Source: Betaproteobacteria bacterium (GTDB lineage Bacteria > Pseudomonadota > Gammaproteobacteria > Burkholderiales > Casimicrobiaceae). Taken from it: 64,000 nucleotides of DNA. The position numbers were made by a program, and so were the translations under genes. A model generated the notes under the pieces. That model was given only the letters and a program-made list of their open reading frames with translations, did no database searches and had not been told where the DNA came from. Below, piece after piece: positions 6,789-17,100 of this stretch (position 1 is its first letter; each line of letters opens with the position of its first letter). The stretch spans positions 62,001 to 126,000 of the forward strand of contig JAAFIS010000004.1 in the NCBI GenBank assembly GCA_013298695.1. Direction: 5' to 3'.

Positions 6789-8888
6789 ATGGCTCAATCG
6801 ATTCTTGATGATGACGGCGTCTCCAATCCGTCGACTCGTCCTACATTCGCTGATTTAGTTGACGGCGTGAACGCGCGCCGCCGCACCCTACTTAAATCCG
6901 GCGCTGGATTGGCAACAATTCCCTTCCTCGGCGGGCTCGCGGCCTGCGGCAGTGATAGTGATGCAGCACCGACGCCGCCCGTGAGCAGCGAAAAAATGCT
7001 CGGATTTGCGAGCGTGCCTATTTCAACGGGTGACGCGATCGTTGTTCCAGCGGGCTATGTTGCAAACGCAATGATTCCTTGGGGTACACCGCTTGTGGCG
7101 GGCGCGCCTGCATGGAAAGCGGACGCAACCAATTCCGCCGCCGACCAAGAAAAACAAGTGGGTGACAATCACGACGGAATGCATTTCTTCCCATTCAATG
7201 CGAATGCGAGCGGACTCGGTGACCGCAGCGATGAAGGCTTACTCGTGCTAAACCACGAATACATCAACCCAGAATACTTTTACGCGCCGGATAGCGATGC
7301 TGCGAACTGGTTGTTGCCTTTCACACTGGAGAAGGCGCGCAAAGGTCAGGCCGCGCACGGCAACACCGTTGTGCATGTGAAGCGCGCTGCTGACGGTAGC
7401 TTCGAAATGGTTGCAGGTTCGCGATTTAATCGCCGCATTACAGGCAACACACCGATGAAGTTGAGCGGCCCAGCCGCGGGCAACGATTTGCTCAAAACCG
7501 AAGCGGATCCAACCGGCACTAACGCGCTTGGAACCCTAAACAATTGTGCCAACGGCTTCACGCCTTGGGGCACGTATCTCACATGCGAAGAAAACTTCAA
7601 CGGCTATTTCGGCTGGAATGGCACTCGCACCGCGAACGCGCTCGAAAATCGTTACGGATTAGCGCAAACGGGCTTTGGTTACCTGTGGCACACCGTTGAC
7701 CCTCGCTTCGATGTCAACGCAACGCCCAATGAACCCAATCGCTTTGGTTGGGTTGTTGAGATTGATCCGTTTGAGCCCAGCTCAACACCAGTGAAGCGCA
7801 CGGCACTCGGCCGGTTCAAACACGAAAACGCTGAGCTGGTGATCGCGCCGAACAATCGTGTCGTCGTGTACATGGGCGACGACGAACGCAACGAATACAT
7901 TTACAAATTCGTTTCGAGCGGCACATTCGATCGCGCCAATCCCACTGCAGCAAGCAATCGTAATTTGCTCGATAGCGGAACGCTTTATGTGGCGAAATTC
8001 GAAGCCGGCGCAACGGTCGGAGATCGCGCGGGTGTGGGTAGCTGGATTCCTCTGGTGTTCGGTCAGAATGGCTTGACTACTGAAAACGGATTTACCAGCC
8101 AAGCTGACGTATTGATTCGCGCACGCCAAGCGGCAGATCGCGTCGGCGCAACGATGATGGATCGACCAGAATGGGTGTCAGCGAACACCAAAAAAGCGGG
8201 TGAAGTATTCGTTACGCTGACCAACAATAATCGCCGCGGCACAACGACCGCGTCATCAAACAAACCTGACGGCACGAGTGCTGCCGGATCTTCGCGCCCA
8301 CCGGTTGACGAGGCAAATCCACGCGACAACAACGTCTGGGGCCATATCGTTCGCTGGAACGAAAACGGCGGCGATGCGACCGCACTCGCATTTACTTGGG
8401 ACGTGTTTGTGATGGCGGGCCAACCGACTGTGACCGGCGCGCGCGCACCAAGCTCCAACGTAACCGCTGACAATTTGTTTAACAGTCCAGATGGATTGGG
8501 TTTCGACAGCTTTGGCCGGATGTGGATCCAGACCGATGGTAGCTTCGCAAACGCGGGCGACTTCGTGAACATGGGCAACAACCAAATGCTCGCCGCTGAT
8601 CCAGCGACCAAGGAAATCCGTCGCTTTCTGGTCGGACCTTCCGGCTGCGAAATCACCGGTCTTGCCTTTACTCCGGATCGCAAAACGATGTTTGTAAACG
8701 TTCAGCATCCAGGCGAGTTAGGCTCACATCCGCGCGCGCCGAAGAGAGCAGACGGTGTCACCACCATCAGCGACAACGAGCTCGCGCGTAACGCGACGCA
8801 GTTTTCGCAATGGCCGACCGCAGGCGCCCGTCCACGCTCGGCGACCGTCGTGATTCGTCGCGCCGATGGTGGCGTGATCGGTGGTTAA
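6789..8888 (+). CDS. phoX: PhoX-type alkaline phosphatase (DUF839), Tat-exported
   Basis: 699 residues. A twin-arginine signal lies at residues 30-45 (ARRRTLLKSGAGLATIP), followed by a lipobox-like GLAAC with Cys53, so it may be a Tat-exported lipoprotein. The rest is the DUF839 beta-propeller of PhoX phosphatases, with NHDGMHFFPF, LVLNHEYINPEYF and TCEENFNGYFGW as conserved blocks. PhoX enzymes hydrolyse phosphomonoesters in the periplasm using Ca and Fe. ATG with AAGGAA 5 nt upstream. A hairpin terminator follows about 60 bp after the stop. No Pho box was identified in the 147-bp divergent region shared with arsR. Confidence 0.85.
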   Translation: MAQSILDDDGVSNPSTRPTFADLVDGVNARRRTLLKSGAGLATIPFLGGLAACGSDSDAAPTPPVSSEKMLGFASVPISTGDAIVVPAGYVANAMIPWGTPLVAGAPAWKADATNSAADQEKQVGDNHDGMHFFPFNANASGLGDRSDEGLLVLNHEYINPEYFYAPDSDAANWLLPFTLEKARKGQAAHGNTVVHVKRAADGSFEMVAGSRFNRRITGNTPMKLSGPAAGNDLLKTEADPTGTNALGTLNNCANGFTPWGTYLTCEENFNGYFGWNGTRTANALENRYGLAQTGFGYLWHTVDPRFDVNATPNEPNRFGWVVEIDPFEPSSTPVKRTALGRFKHENAELVIAPNNRVVVYMGDDERNEYIYKFVSSGTFDRANPTAASNRNLLDSGTLYVAKFEAGATVGDRAGVGSWIPLVFGQNGLTTENGFTSQADVLIRARQAADRVGATMMDRPEWVSANTKKAGEVFVTLTNNNRRGTTTASSNKPDGTSAAGSSRPPVDEANPRDNNVWGHIVRWNENGGDATALAFTWDVFVMAGQPTVTGARAPSSNVTADNLFNSPDGLGFDSFGRMWIQTDGSFANAGDFVNMGNNQMLAADPATKEIRRFLVGPSGCEITGLAFTPDRKTMFVNVQHPGELGSHPRAPKRADGVTTISDNELARNATQFSQWPTAGARPRSATVVIRRADGGVIGG

Positions 8889-8947
8889 TCGGGCTCGTTC
8901 ACGCTCGATATTGCCGGGTTGAGTTCGCTCAATTCGTGGTTAATCGC

Positions 8948-8972
8948 AAAGCCCGCCTCGTGCGGGCTTTTT
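8948..8972 (+). terminator. Intrinsic terminator after phoX
   Basis: AAAGCCCGC-CTCGT-GCGGGCTTT followed by TT: a 9-bp stem with a 5-nt loop and a run of five T in all. It should end the phoX transcript before the sensor-kinase operon. Confidence 0.9.
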
Positions 8973-9036
8973 GCTTTGGTGGATCGTTAGCATTAAACGA
9001 CAAGCGCCAAATCTTCCGATAACTACGTATCTAGAA

Positions 9037-9120
9037 CGCCAATTTAATTGGGTCAAAAGAAGAAAAGTATCTAAACGCAGTAACTAACTAATCTATCTTC
9101 TAAGCCCAATAAAATAGAGC
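9037..9120. repeat. Paired-palindrome element, copy 2
   Basis: Left unit CGCCAATTTAATTGGGT (9037-9053) and right unit GCCCAATAAAATAGAGC (9104-9120), starts 67 bp apart, 50-bp interior. Lies between the phoX terminator and the sensor-kinase gene, ending 19 bp before its TTG start. Confidence 0.8.
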
Positions 9121-9139
9121 GATCACCGCATAAGCCGAA

Positions 9140-10231
9140 TTGAAACCAACACTTCCGATTTCTGTTGAAACGCGTTTGCGCGGATTCCGCTGGCTGTTTC
9201 TATCGCTGCCGCTTGCGCTAATCGGCGCGATTGCCGCCTCATATTTTGTGCAGGACATCGCGTTTTTTGAAGCTTGGCCCGCACTCAATGTTGCGTTTTT
9301 GTTGATCGGTTTTGCCATTATTCCGGTGTTCTCGCCGGCAGCATCGCTCGCTAGGAAACTGGTACACATCGCAATTTTCGCGCCGCTTGCGGCATGGTTC
9401 ATCGCCGTGCTTATCGGCGCAGCGTTTGATCGCTTTTACGGCAACGATCTGCTGCAAACGTTTTATCTTCGCTTCCGCGTTACGCTGGTCGCAGGTCTCT
9501 CGGCGGGCGTGCTCTATGCGGCGATTGTGGGTGTCATCGTCTATCTGCGCGCGCAACACGTGGCGATTGCGAATACGAAGTTAACCGCGGCGAAAAACGA
9601 AAGTGACATTGCGCGCCAACTCACTGAGACAAAGCTTCGACTGCTACAGGCGCAAATTGAGCCGCATTTTTTGTTCAACACACTAGCGTCTGCACAGCAA
9701 CTCGCGAGCAAAGGCGCGCCGGATGCCGCTGCGTTGATCGGGCAACTCGTACGGTTTTTGCGAATATCTGTGCCGTCGATGCGCGATGAACGGGGCGCCT
9801 TGAAACGCGAGTTTGAGCAAATCAACGCGTATCTTTCCATCATGCAAACCCGGATGCGCGAGCGATTGCAATTTAGCGTGACCGCTGCGCCCGAGCTAGA
9901 CGACGTGCCGCTGCCGCCCGCACTCATCATGACGCTGGTTGAAAACGCGGTGAAGCACGGCATTGAGCCCTCGCGTGATGGCGGTCGCATTGACGTCGTT
10001 GCCATCCGCGAGGCGGACGATGTGGTGATCACCGTGGCCGATACCGGCGTGGGTCTGGTGGCCACGGCGCATAAAGAAGTGGGCTCGGGCCTCGGGCTCG
10101 CCAATGTTTCCGAGCGCTTACGAGCCATCTATGCTGACCGCGCTTCCGTGTCTCTAAGTGAGAACAAACCGCACGGCTGTAACGCGGTTGTGCGCTTACC
10201 GTCATTCAACTCGACTGAAAAAACACCATGA
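9140..10231 (+). CDS. algZ: LytS/AlgZ-type sensor histidine kinase
   Basis: 363 residues. Four hydrophobic segments fall within the first ~135 residues. A short coiled region and the His_kinase domain follow, with phospho-acceptor motif QAQIEPHFLFNTL (His near residue 176). The HATPase domain carries N box LVENAVKHGIEP and G boxes VADTGVGL and GSGLGLANV. It should autophosphorylate and pass phosphate to the LytTR regulator encoded next. The start is a TTG at 9140: an in-frame stop lies three codons upstream and there is no ATG nearby. The stop overlaps the regulator start (ATGA). The signal sensed is unknown; the algZ name is by family and synteny only. Confidence 0.85.
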   Translation: MKPTLPISVETRLRGFRWLFLSLPLALIGAIAASYFVQDIAFFEAWPALNVAFLLIGFAIIPVFSPAASLARKLVHIAIFAPLAAWFIAVLIGAAFDRFYGNDLLQTFYLRFRVTLVAGLSAGVLYAAIVGVIVYLRAQHVAIANTKLTAAKNESDIARQLTETKLRLLQAQIEPHFLFNTLASAQQLASKGAPDAAALIGQLVRFLRISVPSMRDERGALKREFEQINAYLSIMQTRMRERLQFSVTAAPELDDVPLPPALIMTLVENAVKHGIEPSRDGGRIDVVAIREADDVVITVADTGVGLVATAHKEVGSGLGLANVSERLRAIYADRASVSLSENKPHGCNAVVRLPSFNSTEKTP

Positions 10232-10980
10232 ATGCACTACGTTGTTTGATTGCTGATGATGAACCGCTAATGCGTGAGCGGATGCGCGAATTGATGGCGC
10301 CGCATGAAGGGCGGTGTGAAATCGTGGCGGAGGCGACCAATGGTGACGACGCCTTGCAGAAGTTCAACGAAACGCGGCCCGACGTGTGTTTCCTTGACAT
10401 TAAGATGCCGGTGCTCACCGGGCTGCAGGTTGCGGCCGAGATCGGAGATGCCGCGAAAATTGTTTTCTGCACGGCCTACGATCAATTTGCCGTTGAAGCC
10501 TTCGAGCGCGGTGCGGTGGACTATTTGTTGAAGCCGATCGAAGCGGATCGGTTAAAGCTCACGGTGGATCGTCTGATCGACCAAATTGCAATTCCGCCGG
10601 ACGACGTCACGCCTGTGTTGCACCTGATCAATTCGCGAGAGCCGCGAACCGCAGAAAAACTTCGTTGGATAAAAGCGCTGGTGGGTCACGACGTGAAAAT
10701 GTTTCCAGTAGACGACGTCATCTTTTTTCAGTCTGACACGAAATACACGCGTGTGGTGACTGAGCATGAAGACGTGTTGATTCGCACATCGCTTAAAGAG
10801 CTCGTCGACGGCCTTGACCCGCAAATTTTTTGGCAAGTGCATCGCGGCGCGGTGGTCAACGTCAATCGCATCACCAAAATCACGCGCGAAGGCGTGGAAA
10901 AACACTCGCTCGTGCTCAAAGGCACCGATGAAAAGATCAGCGTGAGCCGACATTTCTTCCATTTGTTCAAGCAAATGTAA
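10228..10980 (+). CDS. algR: LytTR-family response regulator (AlgR-like)
   Basis: 250 residues. An N-terminal receiver domain has acidic pocket IADDEP near residue 9, phospho-acceptor Asp in CFLDIKMP near 56, and Lys in YLLKPIE. A C-terminal LytTR DNA-binding domain (about 145-250) includes DDVIFFQSDTKYTRV and WQVHRGAVVNVNRI. It is the cytoplasmic partner of the upstream kinase and binds direct-repeat promoters. The 4-bp ATGA overlap with the kinase indicates one operon. Paired-palindrome copies lie close to both ends of this two-gene operon. Confidence 0.9.
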   Translation: MNALRCLIADDEPLMRERMRELMAPHEGRCEIVAEATNGDDALQKFNETRPDVCFLDIKMPVLTGLQVAAEIGDAAKIVFCTAYDQFAVEAFERGAVDYLLKPIEADRLKLTVDRLIDQIAIPPDDVTPVLHLINSREPRTAEKLRWIKALVGHDVKMFPVDDVIFFQSDTKYTRVVTEHEDVLIRTSLKELVDGLDPQIFWQVHRGAVVNVNRITKITREGVEKHSLVLKGTDEKISVSRHFFHLFKQM

Positions 10981-11001
10981 CTAGCAGCTTCTGCAGGTAA
11001 T

Positions 11002-11085
11002 GCCCTAATGCATTGGGCGAATTGATGTACTCGTAGACTTATCAATACGCTACACACAGACCCTGCCCGCCCAATAAAAACGGGA
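11002..11085. repeat. Paired-palindrome element, copy 3
   Basis: Left unit GCCCTAATGCATTGGGC (11002-11018) and right unit GCCCAATAAAAACGGGA (11069-11085), starts 67 bp apart. Interior carries TTATCAATA near its centre. Begins 22 bp after the algR stop. The remaining 105 bp to the next gene hold no clear promoter. Confidence 0.85.
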
Positions 11086-11190
11086 GTTGCAGTCGATAGT
11101 TGTATTGCCATCAATCACCATCCGTCTCACGAAATCGTGATTCGTCACTTGCAAAGTGTTTGATCCAAGGAAGCCGCCGACAATGTACTT

Positions 11191-13296
11191 ATGGCTGGAG
11201 TGTGTCTAACAATATCGATGAAGTCGGCACGCGGATTTTCACTTTTGGGATTCGCATGCGCGCGTCCGCTTCAGACTTTGTTGTGTGTGTTTGCTGCGTT
11301 GTTTGCGAATAGCGTGTTTGCGCAATCGGCCGCTTCTGCCTCCTTGTCAATTACCTCAGCCGCGCTGCTGTTTCGCAATCCCGACGTCCTTGCGCCTTCG
11401 CTCTCCCCCGACGGCACGCATATGGCGGTGCTCGCGCGACGCAGCGACAAACGTGATCGGCTCAACATTGCTGTCATCAATCTAGACACCAATCGATCGA
11501 CATTCGTCACACCATTTGATGATAGTGACGTGGTTGAGATGCACTGGGTAAATTCCACGCGACTCATCTTCACTACCGGCAACATCATCGACGCCGCTGC
11601 AAATAGCGTTCCGTGGCGGCAAGGCGGTATGTTCGCAATTGACCGCGACGGCAGCAATGCGCGTCGCCTGGTGAGCCCGTTGGGCAATGGCGACGCTATC
11701 GTGCTGCGCCCGCGATATTCGATTTTCTTGCAGTCTATCGGTGAAGGCAGCGACGACGTGGTGGTCGCGGCCAACGACAACAATTTCGAAGCGCTCGATG
11801 TCTACCGCCTCAACACGCGCACCGCTCGAAAAACCTTGTTGAGCTTCGAAGCGCCAGGCGATTCACGGCAATGGATTCTCGACAAGTCAGGCGTTCCGCG
11901 TGCAACGATTACGCAGATGCGCTCTCGCGTTGCAGCGTTCTGGCGGCCGCAGGCTGAGAGCAGCAAATGGCAAAAAATGTTCGAGGGCGACATTCTCGAA
12001 GCCGGCAGCGCTGTGCAGGCCATCGATTACGACGGCTCGCTGATCGTATCAACCTATCTCAACAAAGCGCTGCCGCTAGCTGCAGGCGCGTTGGGGGCGA
12101 ACGTAAGCGTAAACATCGCGATTCGAGAAACAGCCGCGCTGGTACGCGCAGACGTGCAAACGGGGCAGTTCCGAGAATTGCTTTTTTCACATTCGCGCGT
12201 CGATCACGCCGATGCCGTGTTCGATCCGTTTCGTAAAAAACTGGTGGGCGTTAGATACGTTGACGAGCGCCTACAAACACACTGGCTCGATGACTATTGG
12301 CGCGGCATCCAGCGCAGCATTGATCAAGCGCTTCCAGGTCAGGTCAACTTCATCTCACCACCGCAACAAAACAAACGCATGCTCGTTGTTAGTGCGAGCG
12401 CAAAAAATCCCGGCAGCGTATTTGAGTTTGATTTTGCCTCTCGGAAACTTAAGTTTTTGTTCGACTTCCGAAGCGGCATGTATGCCGACACCATGGCTGA
12501 CGCGCGCTACGTGAAATTTGCAGCGCGAGATCGTTTGCCGCTTGCCGCAGTAATCACCGCGGCCAACGGCGTACCCGCAAATCGTCCCGCGCCGACCGTT
12601 GTTTTGGTGCCGTCGGGGCCGTGGGTGCACGCGCCGTGTTTGTGTTGGGATGCTGAGACTCAGTATTTTGCGCAGCGTGGCTTCACCGTAATCGTGCCCG
12701 TGTATCGAGGACAGTTTGGGCTCGGGTTCCGTCACTGGACGAGTGGCGCAAAGCAATGGGGCCTGACCATGCAGGACGATGTCGCCGATGCGGTTGATTA
12801 CGCAATTAAACAAGGCATTAGTGATCCTGCGCGCATTGCGATCATGGGTACAGGTTACGGCGGATACGCCGCGCTGCAAGGCGCCGCAAAGACACCGACA
12901 CTCTACAAGGCCGCAATCGCGATGTCTGCACCGACCGATTTACAGCTGTTTCAGTCCATCACCTGGGCCGACTACAGCGACAGCGCATTTCAAAAATACA
13001 TCGCCCCCGTATTGATTGGCGACGAGAGTAAAGACGCAGACCAGCTCCGCACCACGTCACCCCTAAATAACGCGAGCAACATCAGTGCACAAGTGTTTCT
13101 AGCGTATGGCGGCGAAGACCGGCGCATACCGCAACAACACGGAACACGCATGCGAAGCGCTCTCGAGCGCGCCGGCAAGACGGTGGAGTGGATGTTTAAA
13201 GAAGACGAAGGTACTGGCTACGTAAAAGTGGAAAACCGCGTGGAGTTTTACGCGCGCGCCGAAGCGCTAATTCGGCGCGCGTTTGCGGCGCGCTAG
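11191..13296 (+). CDS. S9 prolyl-oligopeptidase-like protein lacking catalytic Ser and His
   Basis: 701 residues, exported: a hydrophobic signal segment (LLCVFAALFANSVFA) ends near residue 44. A WD/Dpp-IV-like propeller follows (LAPSLSPDGTHMAVLARRSD) and then an alpha/beta-hydrolase domain from about 430. The nucleophile elbow reads MGTGYGGYAAL where active S9 enzymes have G-x-S-Y-G-G, putting Gly555 in place of Ser. The His motif reads DEGTGYVKVENR where DEGHG is usual, putting Thr675 in place of His. The triad Asp is kept (GGEDRRIP, Asp643). Both losses in an otherwise intact reading frame suggest a non-catalytic periplasmic protein. Start may instead be the ATG at 11218, which gives a cleaner signal peptide. 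Confidence 0.82.
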   Translation: MAGVCLTISMKSARGFSLLGFACARPLQTLLCVFAALFANSVFAQSAASASLSITSAALLFRNPDVLAPSLSPDGTHMAVLARRSDKRDRLNIAVINLDTNRSTFVTPFDDSDVVEMHWVNSTRLIFTTGNIIDAAANSVPWRQGGMFAIDRDGSNARRLVSPLGNGDAIVLRPRYSIFLQSIGEGSDDVVVAANDNNFEALDVYRLNTRTARKTLLSFEAPGDSRQWILDKSGVPRATITQMRSRVAAFWRPQAESSKWQKMFEGDILEAGSAVQAIDYDGSLIVSTYLNKALPLAAGALGANVSVNIAIRETAALVRADVQTGQFRELLFSHSRVDHADAVFDPFRKKLVGVRYVDERLQTHWLDDYWRGIQRSIDQALPGQVNFISPPQQNKRMLVVSASAKNPGSVFEFDFASRKLKFLFDFRSGMYADTMADARYVKFAARDRLPLAAVITAANGVPANRPAPTVVLVPSGPWVHAPCLCWDAETQYFAQRGFTVIVPVYRGQFGLGFRHWTSGAKQWGLTMQDDVADAVDYAIKQGISDPARIAIMGTGYGGYAALQGAAKTPTLYKAAIAMSAPTDLQLFQSITWADYSDSAFQKYIAPVLIGDESKDADQLRTTSPLNNASNISAQVFLAYGGEDRRIPQQHGTRMRSALERAGKTVEWMFKEDEGTGYVKVENRVEFYARAEALIRRAFAAR

Positions 13297-13298
13297 CG

Positions 13299-14120
13299 CT
13301 ATTTGTTGCGCTGACAGCTCGAGCAATAGAAAACGTTTCGACCGGCAACCGCGCTTCGTGAAATCGTTGTAGCGCACACATGACACGCCGCGCCTTCGCG
13401 GTCAAATACCCAATGACGATATTCTCCGAAGCGCCAGCCGCTCTGCTTCAAGTCGCGCGCGAGCGCAGTGTCGTTGGTGATGCCGCGCGTTCGAAAGCTC
13501 TGGCGGGGCAACGCGATGATTGCGTTTGCAAGTGCGTCGAGCTCAACGTCGCTGCAATTTGCGGGTTTAAGGTGGCCCTGAACCGCACCGAGAAATAAGA
13601 TATCACTGCGCAGATAGTTGCCCAAACCCGCGATAAACGACTGGTCGAGCAACAATGCAGCCAGCGATCGATTGCGAAAACGTGGATGCAGCAGCCGCGC
13701 TAGCACGTCCTCCACAGTGAGCGAATCGTCGAGCGCATCGGGGCCGAGATTTGCGATATACGAATGTTGATCGAACGCGTTTGCGGGCATCCAGTCAATG
13801 TCAGTGGCCGAATAAAGCATGGCGACGCCGCGCTGTGTCTCAAACAGGAGTCGCAGTGCTTTTCGATGCTGCGGGGGCGCGCTCCTTCGAGTAACCCATT
13901 CGCCATAGAGTTGGTTGTGTGTAACGAGCCCGTCGCCCGTTGAGAATGCGAGCGTCATCGCTTTGCCGCGCGGGCGCACTTTCGTGATGCGCGCCGCTTG
14001 GATACGCACTGCGTAGGGAGCAACGCTTGGCCATGCGAACTCAACGCGAAGCAATTTTTCGTTTTCGACAATGCGTGCGAGCGCCTCCGCCTCGCGCCAA
14101 ACTTCAGGGCCTTCTGGCAC
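13299..14120 (-). CDS. nei: Endonuclease VIII-like DNA glycosylase (Fpg/Nei family)
   Basis: 273 residues. Pro2-Glu3 of the N-terminal PEGPE serve as nucleophile and acid. The helix-two-turn-helix is DQSFIAGLGNYLRSDILF. The C-terminal zinc finger has paired cysteines CHVC...CSSC. It excises oxidised bases and nicks the abasic site. The PEGPEVWREAE start and the zinc-finger spacing favour Nei over MutM. The start codon is GTG at 14120, fixed by the need for Pro2, with GGGAGG 8 nt upstream. Convergent with and nearly abutting the S9-like gene; it lies just downstream of uvrA, so two DNA-repair genes are adjacent. Confidence 0.9.
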   Translation of the reverse strand: MPEGPEVWREAEALARIVENEKLLRVEFAWPSVAPYAVRIQAARITKVRPRGKAMTLAFSTGDGLVTHNQLYGEWVTRRSAPPQHRKALRLLFETQRGVAMLYSATDIDWMPANAFDQHSYIANLGPDALDDSLTVEDVLARLLHPRFRNRSLAALLLDQSFIAGLGNYLRSDILFLGAVQGHLKPANCSDVELDALANAIIALPRQSFRTRGITNDTALARDLKQSGWRFGEYRHWVFDREGAACHVCATTISRSAVAGRNVFYCSSCQRNK

Positions 14121-14145
14121 GTAAACCTCCCGTGCTTTTCGTCTG

Positions 14146-17100
14146 TTAATCCAAGAACTCGGCCAACACGCGGCCGGTATGCGAAGTCTCTTTCGCTTTC
14201 AGAAGCGCTGAAATGTCGCCCGCAACAACGACGTTGCCGCCGCCGGTGCCGCCTTCTGGCCCCATGTCGACAATCCAATCAGCTTCTGCGATGAGATCAA
14301 GATTGTGCTCAATCAGGATGACCGTGTTGCCCGCATCGACTAGGCGGTGTAGCACATGAATCAGCCTCTCAACATCGGCCATATGCAAGCCGACAGTTGG
14401 CTCATCGAGCACGTACAGCGTATGTGGATTCAGTGATCGTCTTCCGCCGCCCGCCGCCTTTACAACCACGGCAGGCGCAGGTTTCTTTAAAAGCTTTTGT
14501 GCCTTTTTCGAGAGCTTCGGCGCATCGGCAGGGTTAGTGCTCTCTGTTAACACTATCGGCGCACGCACTTTCGCAAGCTCAGTAACCAACTTAATGCGCT
14601 GCGCTTCACCGCCGGACAAGGTTGGGCTCGCTTGCCCCAGCGTGAGATAGCCCAAACCCACATCGCGCATTAGTTTTAACGGATGATGGATTGATGGCAT
14701 TGACGAGAAGAAATCAGCCGCATCTTCCACGTTCATCGCGAGCACTTCACCAATCGATTTCTCACGCCATTTCACGGCGAGCGTTTCGCTGTTGAAGCGC
14801 GAGCCGCCGCACACATCGCACGGCAGTTTTACATCGGGCAAGAAATTCATCTCAATGGTTTTTACGCCTGCGCCATCACAGGCGTCGCAGCGCCCGCCTT
14901 TAGCGTTAAAAGAGAAGCGCCCCGGCCCGTAACCGCGCATTTTCGATTCGGTGGTGTCGGCGTAGAGCTTTCGAATGTTGTCCCAAAAGCCGATGTAGGT
15001 GGCGGGACACGAGCGCGGCGTTTTACCAATCGGCGTTTGGTCTACCTCGAGAACGCGATCTACATCGTCCCAGCCCTCAAGACTCGCGCAGCCGTTCAGC
15101 GCCGGTGCTTTTTTCCGATTGTTTTTTGCGGACACCAGCGCCGCTAAGTTTTCGTGAATGACTTCGCGCGCGAGCGTTGATTTGCCTGAACCGGAAACTC
15201 CGGTAATCACGCTCAATCTTTTAAGCGGTATCTTTACCGTGACATTACGCAAATTATTGAACGAGGCTTTGGTCACGGTGAACGCGTCGTCACGCTTAGT
15301 CACGGCGACGCGTTCATGGAGCGGATGCGTGAGTGGTTTTCGGAGGAATCGCCCGGTAATGGAATTTGGATTCGCCATTAGCTCGCGTGCGGTGCCTTCG
15401 GCAACGATCTCGCCACCGCGAACGCCCGCACCTGGGCCGAGATCAATGATGTGATGCGCTCGCTTGATGGTGTCTTCATCATGTTCAACGACGATGAGTG
15501 TGTTGCCCTTTGCCTGCAGTTTTTCCAGAACGTCAAGCAGGATCCGATTGTCACGCGCATGTAAACCGATGGTCGGTTCATCAAGGACATACGCTACGCC
15601 CTGTAAATTTGAACCAAGCTGTGCGGCTAGGCGTATACGCTGCGCTTCGCCACCAGACAAAGTTGGCGCGGAACGATCAAGCGTGAGATAGCCGAGCCCG
15701 ACCTCCTGCAAGAAGGACAGACGTGACTTCACCTCCGAAACAATGTCGCGCGCGATTTCTTCTTCACGCACGCCAAGTTTGAGCGTTTGCATGAACTGCT
15801 CAATATCCAACACCGACTGGGCAACTACTTGATGAATGCCTTGCTCTCGGAACCGCACATTTCGCGCGATCGGGTTGAGGCGTGCCCCGTCGCACGTGGC
15901 GCATGCTTCGAATGCTTCTTTTGAGTCAAGAAACGCGTCAAGCTCACGATCAGCAAACTCCTCGCTGGTGCGATCATCGCGGCGATAGCCTTTAACGTTT
16001 TCTCCCGTGCCTTGACAGCTCGAACACCAACCGTGTTTGCTGTTGAACGAGAAGAGCCGCGGATCGAGTTCAGCAAAGCTTGTGCCACACGATGGGCACG
16101 CGCGTTTGGTTGAAAACACCACGAGTTCGGCGTCCTTAGAATTCGGCTTCCAGGCAAGCACATGCACCACGCCTTTTCCATAATCAAGCCCTTGGCCAAG
16201 TGCCGCGCGAATAGTCTTCTCGTTTTTGGCAACCACTTCGCTAGTGCCAATTGGTAGCTCAATGGTGTGCTCGATAAAACGATCTAAGCGCGGCCACGGT
16301 GTAACCGGAATCATTTCGCCATCAACGCGCAAATGTGCGAAGCCTTTGCCCTTCGCCCATTTCGCTAAATCGGTGTAGAGCCCCTTACGGTTGATAACGA
16401 GCGGCGCTAAAACAGTCGCATGCTTACCCTTGAACTCCTTCATGACTCGCGCGACAATCGCACCTTGCGACTGCGGCTCAATTGCGACGTCACAGGTCGG
16501 GCAATACTGCGTGCCAAGTTTCATCCACAGCAAACGCAAGAAGTGATAAATCTCGGTTAGCGTGGCGACAGTTGATTTGCGGCCACCGCGCGATACGCGT
16601 TGTTCGATTGCAACCGTTGGTGGGATTCCATGAATGGCATCGACGTCGGGGCGCGCTGACGGTTGAACAAATTGCCGAGCGTAAGCATTGAGCGACTCAA
16701 GATAGCGGCGCTGACCCTCGTTAAAGATGATGTCGAATGCAAGCGTTGATTTGCCGGAACCTGAAGGGCCGGTAATCACAGTGAACCCTTTCGCGGGAAT
16801 CTCGACGCTCACGTTCTTCAAATTGTGCTCGCGCGCGTGGAGCACGCGAATTGACTTCGCGACAGCTCGCGACAAATAGGGCGCGCGCGGTTCCTCGACT
16901 TTGAACGATGCAGCTTCCCGCCGCAAGCTCGCAATGTCGCGCTCATAGTCGTTGAGTGCTTTTCCAGTGTGCGACGTTTTGTGTTTTCGGATTTCAGCCG
17001 GTGTGCCAGTGAAAATAACTTCGCCGCCAGCGTCACCGCCTTCTGGCCCCAAATCGATTAGCCAGTCGCTCGCTGCGATGATGTCGAGATTGTGCTCGAT

